A stretch of DNA of 37,563 bases from an uncultured Eubacteriales bacterium (GTDB lineage: Bacteria; Bacillota; Clostridia; Oscillospirales; Oscillospiraceae): positions 1-37,563 of the forward strand of contig URAZ01000029.1 in the NCBI GenBank assembly GCA_900545925.1, read 5' to 3'. This document shows positions 23,000-32,500 of the stretch, one piece after another. The translations under genes were made by a program, and so were the position numbers. The number at the start of each line of letters is the position of its first letter. The stretch's first letter is position 1. The notes beneath the pieces are model-generated. The model did not search any database. It saw nothing but the letters and a program-made list of their open reading frames with translations, and was not told where the DNA came from.

Positions 23000-23035
23000 C
23001 CGCAGCTGACAGCGCGTATGCACTGTCAGCTGCGG
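23000..23035. other. stable hairpin between giant protein gene and transglutaminase gene
   Basis: A 13-bp perfect stem (CCGCAGCTGACAG 23000-23012, CTGTCAGCTGCGG 23023-23035) without a T tract fills the 64-nt gap. It may stabilise or process the mRNA rather than terminate it. Confidence 0.7.
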
Positions 23036-23041
23036 ACAGTC

Positions 23042-26000
23042 TCAATCTTCGATCTGAATGTCCTCCGGCGCCCTGGACGGCTTGCCGCCCTCCAGGAAGA
23101 ACAGCCTCAGTTCGCAGTTCCGGTAATCCAGCCCGCGCGGGAGTTTGCAGCGAATTACGCCGTCCCGCGCCTCCGCGTAGACCATCCTGACAAAGCGTCC
23201 GTCCTGGTAGGCCGCAAGAATGACGCGGACGCTCTGCTCAAACGGCTTATCGTCCGTATTTCTCGGCGGCTCGATTAGGTCGCTGGATGACTGTATGGTA
23301 AGTGTCGTCTCGCCTGTCGCGCTGTCGGTACTGGCAGACGCGGTAAACGCAGATTTCCATTGCGCATAGAGCACGCGCGGCGAATCTTTGATCAGGATGG
23401 CGTATGTTCCGATCTCATAACGTGTTCCGCTTCCGTCCGGCTTGGTGTTCCAGCTTTCGACCACTCTGCCGTCCTCGGAAACCAGCTGCTGGCAGCTTTC
23501 GGCGCGTTTGATCCGGCTCCAGTTCTTGAAGGTCGTACCGGTCGCCACAAGCGCGACCTCGCCCGGACTGACCGACGCAGCAAAAAGCGTCGTGTCATCC
23601 GGCTCCTGAACTGTTTCGCCCGGCAGATAGCAGCGACTGTCTGCCGTTTCTGTTCCGTTTTCGGATGTGTACCAATAGACCAGATCGCCATAACTGGCGG
23701 CATTCTGATAGACCAGCTTCGGCGCAGTCAGCGTGTCGCTGTTGCGGTAATAGGCAACGTAGCTGTCAGCTGGAACGTCTTCTCCTTTCAGGATGCCGCT
23801 TCCCCGGAACGCGATGTACGGATAACCGAGGTCCTTCCATGTAAGCGTGAACGCAAGCTGCGGATAGCTCCAGATCGTCGTGCCATAAGAATTGCCCGTG
23901 CTGCCCTCTGCACCGATCAGATCGGCGTACTGTTTTTTAAACCCAGCGCTGCGCAGGTTGTAGCCTTCGCCATACTCAAGCTGAAGCGTAATGGATGCAG
24001 CGCCGTCGGCTGTCGTGCCGCCGTTACCATCCACTGTCGTCGTACACATGACCGGTTCGGTGCGCAGCTGCCACATGTCGCCGATCTCACCCTCGCCTAC
24101 GGAGTTCTCCGATGCTTCCCTGCTGGTTCTGCCGTAATAGTGAGTAGTATCCGTATCGATATTGAACTCTTCTTTCCCGCTCAGACTGGCGATCGCCTTG
24201 CTGTTTGCACCAGCGGTCAGCGTCATGTGCGGGACGCGTTCAAGGGTCAATTTGTTCGTCAGGATTGCGGGCTTGTCCGCCTCTTTTGCCGTAATCGTCA
24301 GGCTGGGATGCTCCCCCCATGCGCAACTCTCATCGAGATAGAGTTCCCCCACACAGCTGAGTGTTCCGTCAATCCAGTTCTCACCGCCTATTACGCGTAC
24401 ATTCGCCGCACACGGGAGAGAAATGTCGCTGCCCTGATAGCCGCGCAGTTCCATTTCAAGCCTGCCGGATTCAACATGGAAGTATGCCGACCATCCATCA
24501 AACTCGAAAGAAGTGTGTCCAGCCTCAACCGCATAATCTATACCATCGACAGTCAGCTTTCCGTCTGGCAGCCAGAGGGCAACCGCATTGATTTCCTTCA
24601 TATCCTCCGTAACGGTTAGGGACTCGCCTGCTGCGATCATACCGATCTGTTGATACCTTCCGTTCTGGTCGCGGTAATAGCAGCGCCACTGCGTAAACCG
24701 AAGGCCATCCGGAGTCTCGGAGGGTTCTGGAAGGACATAGGAAGAGCCGATTTTCGCAGAACTGATCTCCTGACTGTAATCCACATAATTATACAGTTTA
24801 ACCGGGACACTCCCTGTTTCCAGCCACTGCGCGTAAAGCTTTTTGACATTACCGGGAATCCCTCTGTTGAACGCGTAGCTGGTTCCCGTGCCGTCCGGCT
24901 GTGTGTTCCAGCTGAACAGCTGCGAACCATCCGTTGCATCCCAGCGTTCACTGTAGTTTCCGTAAGACCCTATGACCTTTTTGCCGTATTTACCGCCGTT
25001 ATCAAACAGCTTACCGTTGGCATAAAAGACAAGGCGATACTCTCCATCTGCCACAGCGCAGAGCGTTGTGCCGCTCTGAATGCCGTTTTCCTTCTCTGTG
25101 ATGCTCTCCCCCGGCAAGAACTGTTGGCTATCCTTCGTTTCAGATGCCTTGCCGTCCTCGGTATACCAGTACAGCAGATCACCGTAGCTGGCATAATTCT
25201 CAAACTGCAGTTCCGGAACCGCTGCTGTGCCATTCTGGTAATCTACAAATACAACACGTTCCCTCCTTGTTTTGAAGAAATGCGCAGGATCCAATTTCGT
25301 CTCATTCTTCAGTTCACCGCTGACACGGAAGGCAAGGAAGGACGCATAGCCAGTCGGCACCCATTCCAGTTCAATCGTGCAGTCCCTTTCTGGGACAGAC
25401 ACTTCATAGGTGCTGCCAGCCACATTGCCAACAACATTATGATAGCCGGAGCACCAATAGCCCGGATAGGTAAATCCAATCGTGTGGTAGCTTGTCATTT
25501 GTCCGGCTTCGACCTGTTTGCTGACCTGCGTTCCACCGTCCGTTGTCGTCGCACCTCCGCCCTTTACGGTCAGTGTGCTCATATGCGGGTGGATATACAG
25601 GTCGCTGATCGCGGTGGGCATGTCCGAAGGATCGAGCGTAATTTCAGCTGTTTCTCCGTTCAGAACGCCGGAATAGCTGCAAGCAGCTGTGCCCAATTCA
25701 AGGGCTGTTCCATCCGCAAATACATTTTTACCTGCGCCTGCGTGGAACTCCATATGCGGCGCGCGGCTGTTTATCACGCGGACTGCCATGACTGCGGGCG
25801 CACCCTCACCGGCGAAAGCCCGAAGTGACGCATGGCTGTCGTCGCTGCACGCGGTTACAAGTTCCAGTCCATCGATACATGCGATTGCGGGTTTTCCCGC
25901 TGCCGCTGTGATCGTGTTTTCACCAAATCCGACTCTCAGCTGTGTATACGCAGGCAGGCTGATTGCCGATCCCTGATATCCGTACAGCTGCACGATAAAT

Positions 26001-29000
26001 AGCCCCTCATATGGATAATACCGTACGCTCCAGTTTTCTCCGAAAAAGCTGCTGGTTCTATTGGAAAGCGAGAAGCTTCTACCTCCGATCACAAGCGGCT
26101 CCGCCGGAAGCCAATAGGCGTTGAGTCTGCATTCAGCTGCATCTGCCGGGATCGTGATGGTCTGGCCGGACAGATGCTTGTTCTCACGGATTCTTCTTCC
26201 ATCCGCATAGATGAAATCCACATCCCAATACGGCTGTTCCTGTCCGTACAACGCCCCCAACTCCGGTAGTTGGATCTGGCTGCCGCGCGGAAGCCATTTT
26301 TCTTCGTCATAACCCACCGCACCGGCGTAGAATCTGACGCGCACGCTGTTTTCGGGGTCGGCCCACTGTGCGTAGAGGCGGACAAGGCTGGTGTGCGCCG
26401 CCGGGACTTCTTCGCCGTCCGCCGCATAGCTTGTGCCGGAGCCGTCGGGCTCAGTGTTCCAGCCGGTCAGGGCTTTCCTGCTTTTGGATTCCCAGTACAT
26501 CGTGTGGAAAGGGCTGCCCATATATATGACAACTCTGCCATCCGCAAATGCCTCGCCATTGCCATAGTAAACAATACCGGTTTCATAAATTGTATACTGG
26601 CTGTAATAGCCCACGCCTGCTGTCAGCGCCTTCTGCGGCTGGCCGGGCAGAAGATAGGTATATTCATCCTCGCCGGTCTTCCGTTCCCAGCAGAGGAACG
26701 TGTTTGTGTATCCGCCTGCGTCGGTAAAGTCAGGCTGCTCTGGCGCTGTCCAACCATCCCGCGCTGCATCGACGACCTTCGCTTCCGCAAACTTTTCCGA
26801 AGGCATCACATAGAACACCACCGGAACCTCCGCATCGCAGGGTTCCCAGACCGCTGTCAACTCCAGATCATGCGAAGCCGAAAGGATCGTTTGATACCGG
26901 CCGCCGTTTGCGTCCTTATAACTCGTTATGTACTGTTTTGTCTGTGTAAAAAGATTGGTGAGGTCAATGAGTTTATTCTTTCTTGCGCTCAGGACGCGTT
27001 TCTCTGATTTTGACTCATCCTTATAGACCGTAATGGTGAGCATCGTCGGCTCGCTCGTCGTGACGCGCACGACGGTGCCGTCCTGCCATGTCGAGTCCAT
27101 ATCGCACACACTGTCATCATTTCCGAGCCATTCCGCCTGATACGCTGGGCCGTTCAGACCGTCCAGCGTGATGCCGCAGCCGCTCAGCCGGACGATGCCG
27201 CCCGTCTGGACTGCAGGCTGGCCGCTGACAGCGAGGGAACTACTGTCGCTCCGTTCCTGCAGCGTTAGCCATGAATAGCCGTAGGCCGCGATCGCAGCCC
27301 CAGACTCGTTCGTGATCTGGTTCTGCCCAGTGTAGTTGAGGATCGCAATCACGTCCGCTGTCTCGCCCGCGTTATACGGTGCGCTAAACGAGATTGCGCC
27401 TCCCGCGTAGCCGTACAGGCTGATGCAGAGGGTCGGCAGGCCGTCGCCGTTTTTGGTGAGCACCGCGCCCCATCCGCTGCCGGAGGCATGCGGGTACTGT
27501 TCGCTGAGATAATAGCGCTGCCCGTCGACGACCAGATAATGGGAGACATCCCGCATGACGAGCTTCGTCACGAGGTCGCCTGTTTTCGTTTCGTTTGCCT
27601 CGCAGCGTCCGTCGTTATAGACGAAGCCGTTCGCAGCCGCATATGCCGCGGCGGTTCCGCCGTCGAGGGTGATGCCGCCGCTGAAAATCTGCAGACAGCC
27701 ATCCGTCTGAACGGCGGGCTGGCCGCTGACAGTGAGGGATGCCGTCCGGCTGTAGCGTTCAATGGTCAGAGCGGTATAGCCTTCCGCGGTGATGCCTGCG
27801 CCGGACTGCGCCGTGACGGTGTTGGTTCCGCTTATGCTGACCAGCGCGTAGACCTGCTTGGCTGTTCCGACACCGGTTGGATCGGAAATTCTGATCGGCC
27901 CGCCTTTATAATCGTTCAGGGCCAGCACGAGCAGCGGCTCGTTGTCGCCGTTCAGGAACGCATAGGCTTCCCAGCCGTCTCCGGTCACGGTTCCTGTGCC
28001 GATGGTGTGAGTTTCGCCATTGATGGTGAGGGTGTGCGTGCCGGGCTGAGGGCCGTTCTGCTCCCACTGCGCGTAGAGCCAGACGAGCTGGTTATGCGAC
28101 TCCGGAACGTCCTCGCCGTTGGCGTAGGTCTTGCCAGTGCCGTCGGGCTTTGTGTTCCAGCTCAGGAACTTCTTCCCGCTTTCGCACCGGCTCCAGTTTT
28201 CATTCGCAGTATACGTATAGACCGGCTGCAACACGACCCAGCCGTAATCGAACGTCTCGCCGTTGGCACAGAAGATCAGGCCGGTCTCCGAGACGGTATA
28301 TACGGCGTGGTACGCGGTCGGGCGCGTCAGCGCGGGCATTTTCTGCCCGGAGAGCAGCTGCGTGACCCGGTCGCCGATCTGATTTTCCCAGCAGAGCGGC
28401 GTGTTATGATACTGCGAGATATCGTATGGCTCGAACATGGGCGCTGTCCATTCTCTGCTGCCGTCGACCACGGTAACGTTTCTGTCGTCTCCGAGATTTC
28501 CGTAGAAGATCGCAGGGATCTCATAATCGCATTTATCCCAGACGGCGGTCAGGACTGTATTGCCCGGCTTCAGGTCGGGGTAGATCAGGAACGGCGAATA
28601 CGTTTGCCCATCGTCGCCCTGATAATATGCCACATATTTTTTGCTCTGCGTGAAGGCGTTCGCCAGATCAAGCTGGCTGTTTTCCTCGCACGTCAGGGTC
28701 ACATCGTCTGTCGTACCGTTCCAATTCGTGCCGCCGTTGCCCTTGACGGTGACGGTGCGCGGCTCGGCTGTGCTGATGAACCAGATCTCGCCGTTGCCGT
28801 TGTCTTTGGTTTTGTAGGTCGGCAGATCGCAGTTCACGCTTTGGGCGTTCACTGCCGGGTCGCCGTTCCAGCTGGTGAGCGTGATCTCATTGCTGTCGAG
28901 ACGAACCCAGCCGTCCGGGATGGAAATGGTGGGATTGCCGCCGATGGAGAGTGCTGAGCTGCCAGCCACGGTGCTCTCGTCCATCATGATGACCAGCCCG

Positions 29001-29452
29001 CGATAGCCGCTGAGGGACAGCGCCGCGCTGTCCTGTCTGCCGCTGATATTGCATTGGCCAATGAAGCGCAGCATGACGATTGGGCGGGTCGAGCCCGTAT
29101 AATCGTGATTGGATGTTATCGTGATTGGGTCGCCTTTGTAGTCGTTCAGCGTCAGTGCGTATACCGGCTCTCCATCACCGTTCATAGTGGCAACAGAAGT
29201 CCAGCCTACTCCAGATTGCCGTTCCGTGCCGATGGTGCGGGTTTCGCCATTGATGGTGAGGGTGTGCGTACCGGGGTTGGGTGCGGTGGTCTGCGGTTGG
29301 GTGGAATCTTCGGTGGGTTGGGCAGTTTGCTGGGGCTGGGCGTCGGCGGCGGGCTGGGCCGCAGTTCCTGCGGCGGAGGCCGGGAAGACGGCGCAGAGCA
29401 GCATAATGATCGCCAGATTCAGCGCCAGCAGGCGCTTGAGTTGTGTTTTCAT
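23042..29452 (-). CDS. giant secreted repeat protein with beta-helix-like and InlB-type modules
   Basis: About 2136 residues after a signal peptide (LALNLAIIMLLCAVFPASA) and a Gln/Thr/Pro-rich linker. At least five large modules (~300-450 residues) follow. Each opens with a Trp-Gly-Tyr pattern (GWTSVATMNGDG...LTLNDYKGDPITI, GWEAYAFLNGDN...LALNDYKGGPIRI, GWGAVLTKNGDG...LYGYAGGAISF, two more divergent). Then come short repeats such as SGAGITAEGYTALTI and SLTVSGQPAVQT that look like right-handed beta-helix turns of carbohydrate-binding (Cthe_2159-like) proteins. Modules close with InlB-type repeats (FLSWNTKPDGTGKTYA). There is no SLH, sortase or dockerin signal. ATG at 29452 with AGAGGAG 7 nt upstream. 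Ligand unknown; adhesion or glycan binding is inferred. Confidence 0.85.
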   Translation of the reverse strand: MKTQLKRLLALNLAIIMLLCAVFPASAAGTAAQPAADAQPQQTAQPTEDSTQPQTTAPNPGTHTLTINGETRTIGTERQSGVGWTSVATMNGDGEPVYALTLNDYKGDPITITSNHDYTGSTRPIVMLRFIGQCNISGRQDSAALSLSGYRGLVIMMDESTVAGSSALSIGGNPTISIPDGWVRLDSNEITLTSWNGDPAVNAQSVNCDLPTYKTKDNGNGEIWFISTAEPRTVTVKGNGGTNWNGTTDDVTLTCEENSQLDLANAFTQSKKYVAYYQGDDGQTYSPFLIYPDLKPGNTVLTAVWDKCDYEIPAIFYGNLGDDRNVTVVDGSREWTAPMFEPYDISQYHNTPLCWENQIGDRVTQLLSGQKMPALTRPTAYHAVYTVSETGLIFCANGETFDYGWVVLQPVYTYTANENWSRCESGKKFLSWNTKPDGTGKTYANGEDVPESHNQLVWLYAQWEQNGPQPGTHTLTINGETHTIGTGTVTGDGWEAYAFLNGDNEPLLVLALNDYKGGPIRISDPTGVGTAKQVYALVSISGTNTVTAQSGAGITAEGYTALTIERYSRTASLTVSGQPAVQTDGCLQIFSGGITLDGGTAAAYAAANGFVYNDGRCEANETKTGDLVTKLVMRDVSHYLVVDGQRYYLSEQYPHASGSGWGAVLTKNGDGLPTLCISLYGYAGGAISFSAPYNAGETADVIAILNYTGQNQITNESGAAIAAYGYSWLTLQERSDSSSLAVSGQPAVQTGGIVRLSGCGITLDGLNGPAYQAEWLGNDDSVCDMDSTWQDGTVVRVTTSEPTMLTITVYKDESKSEKRVLSARKNKLIDLTNLFTQTKQYITSYKDANGGRYQTILSASHDLELTAVWEPCDAEVPVVFYVMPSEKFAEAKVVDAARDGWTAPEQPDFTDAGGYTNTFLCWERKTGEDEYTYLLPGQPQKALTAGVGYYSQYTIYETGIVYYGNGEAFADGRVVIYMGSPFHTMYWESKSRKALTGWNTEPDGSGTSYAADGEEVPAAHTSLVRLYAQWADPENSVRVRFYAGAVGYDEEKWLPRGSQIQLPELGALYGQEQPYWDVDFIYADGRRIRENKHLSGQTITIPADAAECRLNAYWLPAEPLVIGGRSFSLSNRTSSFFGENWSVRYYPYEGLFIVQLYGYQGSAISLPAYTQLRVGFGENTITAAAGKPAIACIDGLELVTACSDDSHASLRAFAGEGAPAVMAVRVINSRAPHMEFHAGAGKNVFADGTALELGTAACSYSGVLNGETAEITLDPSDMPTAISDLYIHPHMSTLTVKGGGATTTDGGTQVSKQVEAGQMTSYHTIGFTYPGYWCSGYHNVVGNVAGSTYEVSVPERDCTIELEWVPTGYASFLAFRVSGELKNETKLDPAHFFKTRRERVVFVDYQNGTAAVPELQFENYASYGDLLYWYTEDGKASETKDSQQFLPGESITEKENGIQSGTTLCAVADGEYRLVFYANGKLFDNGGKYGKKVIGSYGNYSERWDATDGSQLFSWNTQPDGTGTSYAFNRGIPGNVKKLYAQWLETGSVPVKLYNYVDYSQEISSAKIGSSYVLPEPSETPDGLRFTQWRCYYRDQNGRYQQIGMIAAGESLTVTEDMKEINAVALWLPDGKLTVDGIDYAVEAGHTSFEFDGWSAYFHVESGRLEMELRGYQGSDISLPCAANVRVIGGENWIDGTLSCVGELYLDESCAWGEHPSLTITAKEADKPAILTNKLTLERVPHMTLTAGANSKAIASLSGKEEFNIDTDTTHYYGRTSREASENSVGEGEIGDMWQLRTEPVMCTTTVDGNGGTTADGAASITLQLEYGEGYNLRSAGFKKQYADLIGAEGSTGNSYGTTIWSYPQLAFTLTWKDLGYPYIAFRGSGILKGEDVPADSYVAYYRNSDTLTAPKLVYQNAASYGDLVYWYTSENGTETADSRCYLPGETVQEPDDTTLFAASVSPGEVALVATGTTFKNWSRIKRAESCQQLVSEDGRVVESWNTKPDGSGTRYEIGTYAILIKDSPRVLYAQWKSAFTASASTDSATGETTLTIQSSSDLIEPPRNTDDKPFEQSVRVILAAYQDGRFVRMVYAEARDGVIRCKLPRGLDYRNCELRLFFLEGGKPSRAPEDIQIED
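27996..28045 (-). repeat. 50-bp direct repeat within the giant gene, copy 1
   Basis: Nearly identical (about 46 of 50 bases) to 29226-29275, 1230 bp away. It encodes the THTLTINGETHTIGT region that opens module 2. The spacing equals one module, so recombination between copies would remove or add a module in frame. Confidence 0.9.
29226..29275 (-). repeat. 50-bp direct repeat within the giant gene, copy 2
   Basis: Partner of 27996-28045. It encodes THTLTINGETRTIGT at the start of module 1. Confidence 0.9.
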
Positions 29453-29486
29453 GTCAATACTCCTCTCTCTTTTGCGCATGGATGAG

Positions 29487-29522
29487 AAAAAGGGCCGCTG
29501 CGCGGGGCAGCGACCCTTTTTT
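29487..29522. terminator. terminator-like hairpin inside the surface operon
   Basis: Stem AAAAAGGG-cc-GCTGC (29487-29501) pairs with GCAGC-ga-CCCTTTTT (29507-29521), loop 5 nt, with one mismatch. On the minus strand it is followed by T5. It lies right after the MBG-SLH gene stop and only ~34 nt before the giant gene start, with no promoter visible between. Confidence 0.8.
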
Positions 29523-29530
29523 ATCTAGCT

Positions 29531-32500
29531 TCAGCGCCCCTGATAATATCTGTAGAGGAAAGTCACGATCTGTGCGCGGGTGCAGGAAGCGTCCGGGCTG
29601 AAGGTCGTGTCGCTGGTGCCGGTGGTGATGCGGTTGTCATAAGCCCAGAGGATGGCGTCGTAGTTATAAGCCGTAGTCTTAACATCCGTGAAGGGGTTAA
29701 ACGTATTGGGCTTGGATGCGGAGGCTGCGCGGTAGAGGAACGTTGCAACCTGTCCGCGGCTTACTGTGACGTCGGGGCCGAAGGTGGTAGCCGTGAGGCC
29801 GGTGGTGATGCCCTGCTCAACTGCCCAGAGAACTGCGTTGTAATAGTAATCGCGGGAGTCCACATCCGTGAACGCGCATGTGCGATATCTAGGCATCGGG
29901 GAACCGGCTGCACGCCAGAGGAAGGTGACAGTCTGTGCACGGGTGCAGACGGCGTCGGGAGAGAAGGTGTAGCGGCCCGTGCCGGAGGCAATGCCGTTTT
30001 CTGCGGCCCACTTGACTGCGTCGTAGAAGTAGTCGAAGCGGCTCACATCATGGAAGTTGAAGCTGCCGGAGTTGCCGTCGATCACGCCGGGGATATAATC
30101 CGTGCCGTCGTCAACATAGGGAATCAGCTTGCCGGTGAGCGTCGTATAGTTGTGCGTGTCAGTCGGGGTGAAAGTCCATGCGTATTCCTTGCCATCCTTA
30201 AGTACAGTCGTGAGGGGCAGATCCCATGCGATGGTACCAGCCGGGCGAATCGTGCCGACAGTCAGCTTGGTGTCAGCAAGGGTCTTGCCGCTCGTCTCGA
30301 TCTTGGTGTAGGCGGGCGTGCCGACCGGGGTCGCCTTGGTGATGGTGAAGGTCGCAGTCTTGTAACCGTAGCTGCTTGCATCGGAGTAGGTCGCAGTGAC
30401 GGTGTATGTGCCGACGGTCAGCGGGAGGCCAGCTGCGTCGAGCGTTGCACCGGTCGCTACATCGGGGGCGTAGGTATAGCGCATGCCGCTGGAGTGACCT
30501 GCAATGGTTGCCTTTTCGTACTTGATGCCGGAGCCGGTGTAGACAGCGGAGCCGGATTCAAAGACGATGCGGTTGGAGACGTTGGTCTTGTCATAGGCCT
30601 GGATCTTCAGATCATAGGTGCCGGCTTTGTAGTTGCTGGAGACCGGCGTGACAGTCACGTTGAAAGTTGCTTCGCCGGTTCCGCCGTTCAGCTGGTAGGT
30701 GATCATGTTTTCGCCATCGACCACAGCGGGCTCCTGCGTGAAGATCGCGTCGCCGCCAGCGGCGGTGAGTGCGATGGAGAAGCCAGTCTCCGTCTCGTCG
30801 GCGAGGAAGAAGTTGGACGGGAGCGTGCTGGTCTTCACCTCAGTCTCGGTGCAGAGGCTCGAGATGGTGTAGACGCTCAGGTTCAGGTCAGCCTTTGCAA
30901 TAGTGAAGGTCGTGTTCGCCGAGCCGGTGAAGTTGCCCTTACCGGTGACGGTGACGGTGGCAGTACCAGCGTTGACGTTGGAGGCGTAAGAAACGGTGTA
31001 ATCCTTATCTGCCTCAAGCGTTCTGCCGCTGATCGCAACGGTCACTTCCGGAGTATGTGCCTTGGTGTTATAGGTCACGTCAGCGATAGGCGCGAACGTG
31101 CAGCCGGAAATTTCCGCAGAATTGATAGTGAAGGTCTTTTCCGTCGAGCCCGTGAAGTGATCGCCTATACCGGTGATGATGATCTTCGCAGTACCGGCGT
31201 TGATGTTGTTCTCATAGGAAACCGTGTAGTCGGTATCAGCTGTTAGCGCAGCATCATTGAAGGAAACGGCAACTTCCGGCTTCCATTCCTCGCCAGTGTA
31301 GCCATAGGGGCCGGCATCATAGGTGATCGCAGCGCTGGAGATCTGCGCCTTGCTGATGGTGAAGGACTTTGTGACCTCACCAGTGTAGTTGCCCGTGCCG
31401 GCGACGGTAACGGGATAGCTGCCCGGCTCAGTGCCGGTCAGGCCGGTGACGGTGTAGTCCGTGTCTTTGGTCAGCTCTTTGCCGCCGACGGTGACGGTCA
31501 CGGTCTGAGTCAGTTCATTGCCGGTGTAGACGAGATTCTCGCCAAAGGTGACATTCTCTTCTGTGAGTTCGCGGGCAACGACCTCAAATTCCTTCTCAGC
31601 AGTGTAGATGGTGTCAGCATCCTCGCAGGATGCAGTCACTTTGTACTTGCCAACGGGGAACGGCTGGTCAGAAACCTGATTGCCGTCCTTGTCGAAGAAC
31701 TTGAACGTAACGTCGCCTGCACCTGCCGGCTTGGACTCGCCGACGCTGGGGGTAACAGTATCGCCGTAGGTGACGGTAGCAGGAACGTCGATCTTGAGCG
31801 TATCCGCGTCGGTGTTCTTGTCGATGATCTTGATGGTGAGCGTACCGGACGCCTCGTTATAATTCGCCGAAGAGAATTTCAATGTAGCCGTGTCAGACGC
31901 GTTATTAGCAGCATCTGTCTTATCCGTATCTCTCAGCATAAACGTGACAGAACGCATGTCATCGCTTGGTAAGTAACCTGTAATCAGGCTATTTCCCGCG
32001 TGAGTAACCTCAATTTTAATGCCGTCCTGCGTCAGACCGAAATCAGCCGGAGTAACCGTGACTTCCTTTGTACCGAAGAGCACGGATTTTTCTGCGTCCG
32101 TCGGCGCGAGGTCGCCTTTGACGATCGCCCAATCCAGTTCTCTGGTCGTAACGGACTCGTAGATTGCATAATGCACATCGTCCACCGCGCTGATCGTTGC
32201 AGCCGCCTTATAGGTGTTAACGTCCGTTGCCGTGTTGTTTTCGTAGTCAACCTTGATCTTGCCCTGCAGGTCTTCCGGAATCACCAGTTCAACCGTGTGC
32301 ACAGTGCCGTCATATTTGAAAGCTTCTGTGTAGTTCCAGCTGTTAATACCGGAAATAGAAATTGTGGCCTTATGGACGTGCACACGAACGTTGAGCGAAA
32401 GCTCGGCATAGTTCTCGCTGTCAGTCGGGACAAACTTTGCCGCGAATTTTCTGCCGTTCGGCTCAGATGTGCCGTCGTAAACGGTCGGGTCGCCGACATC

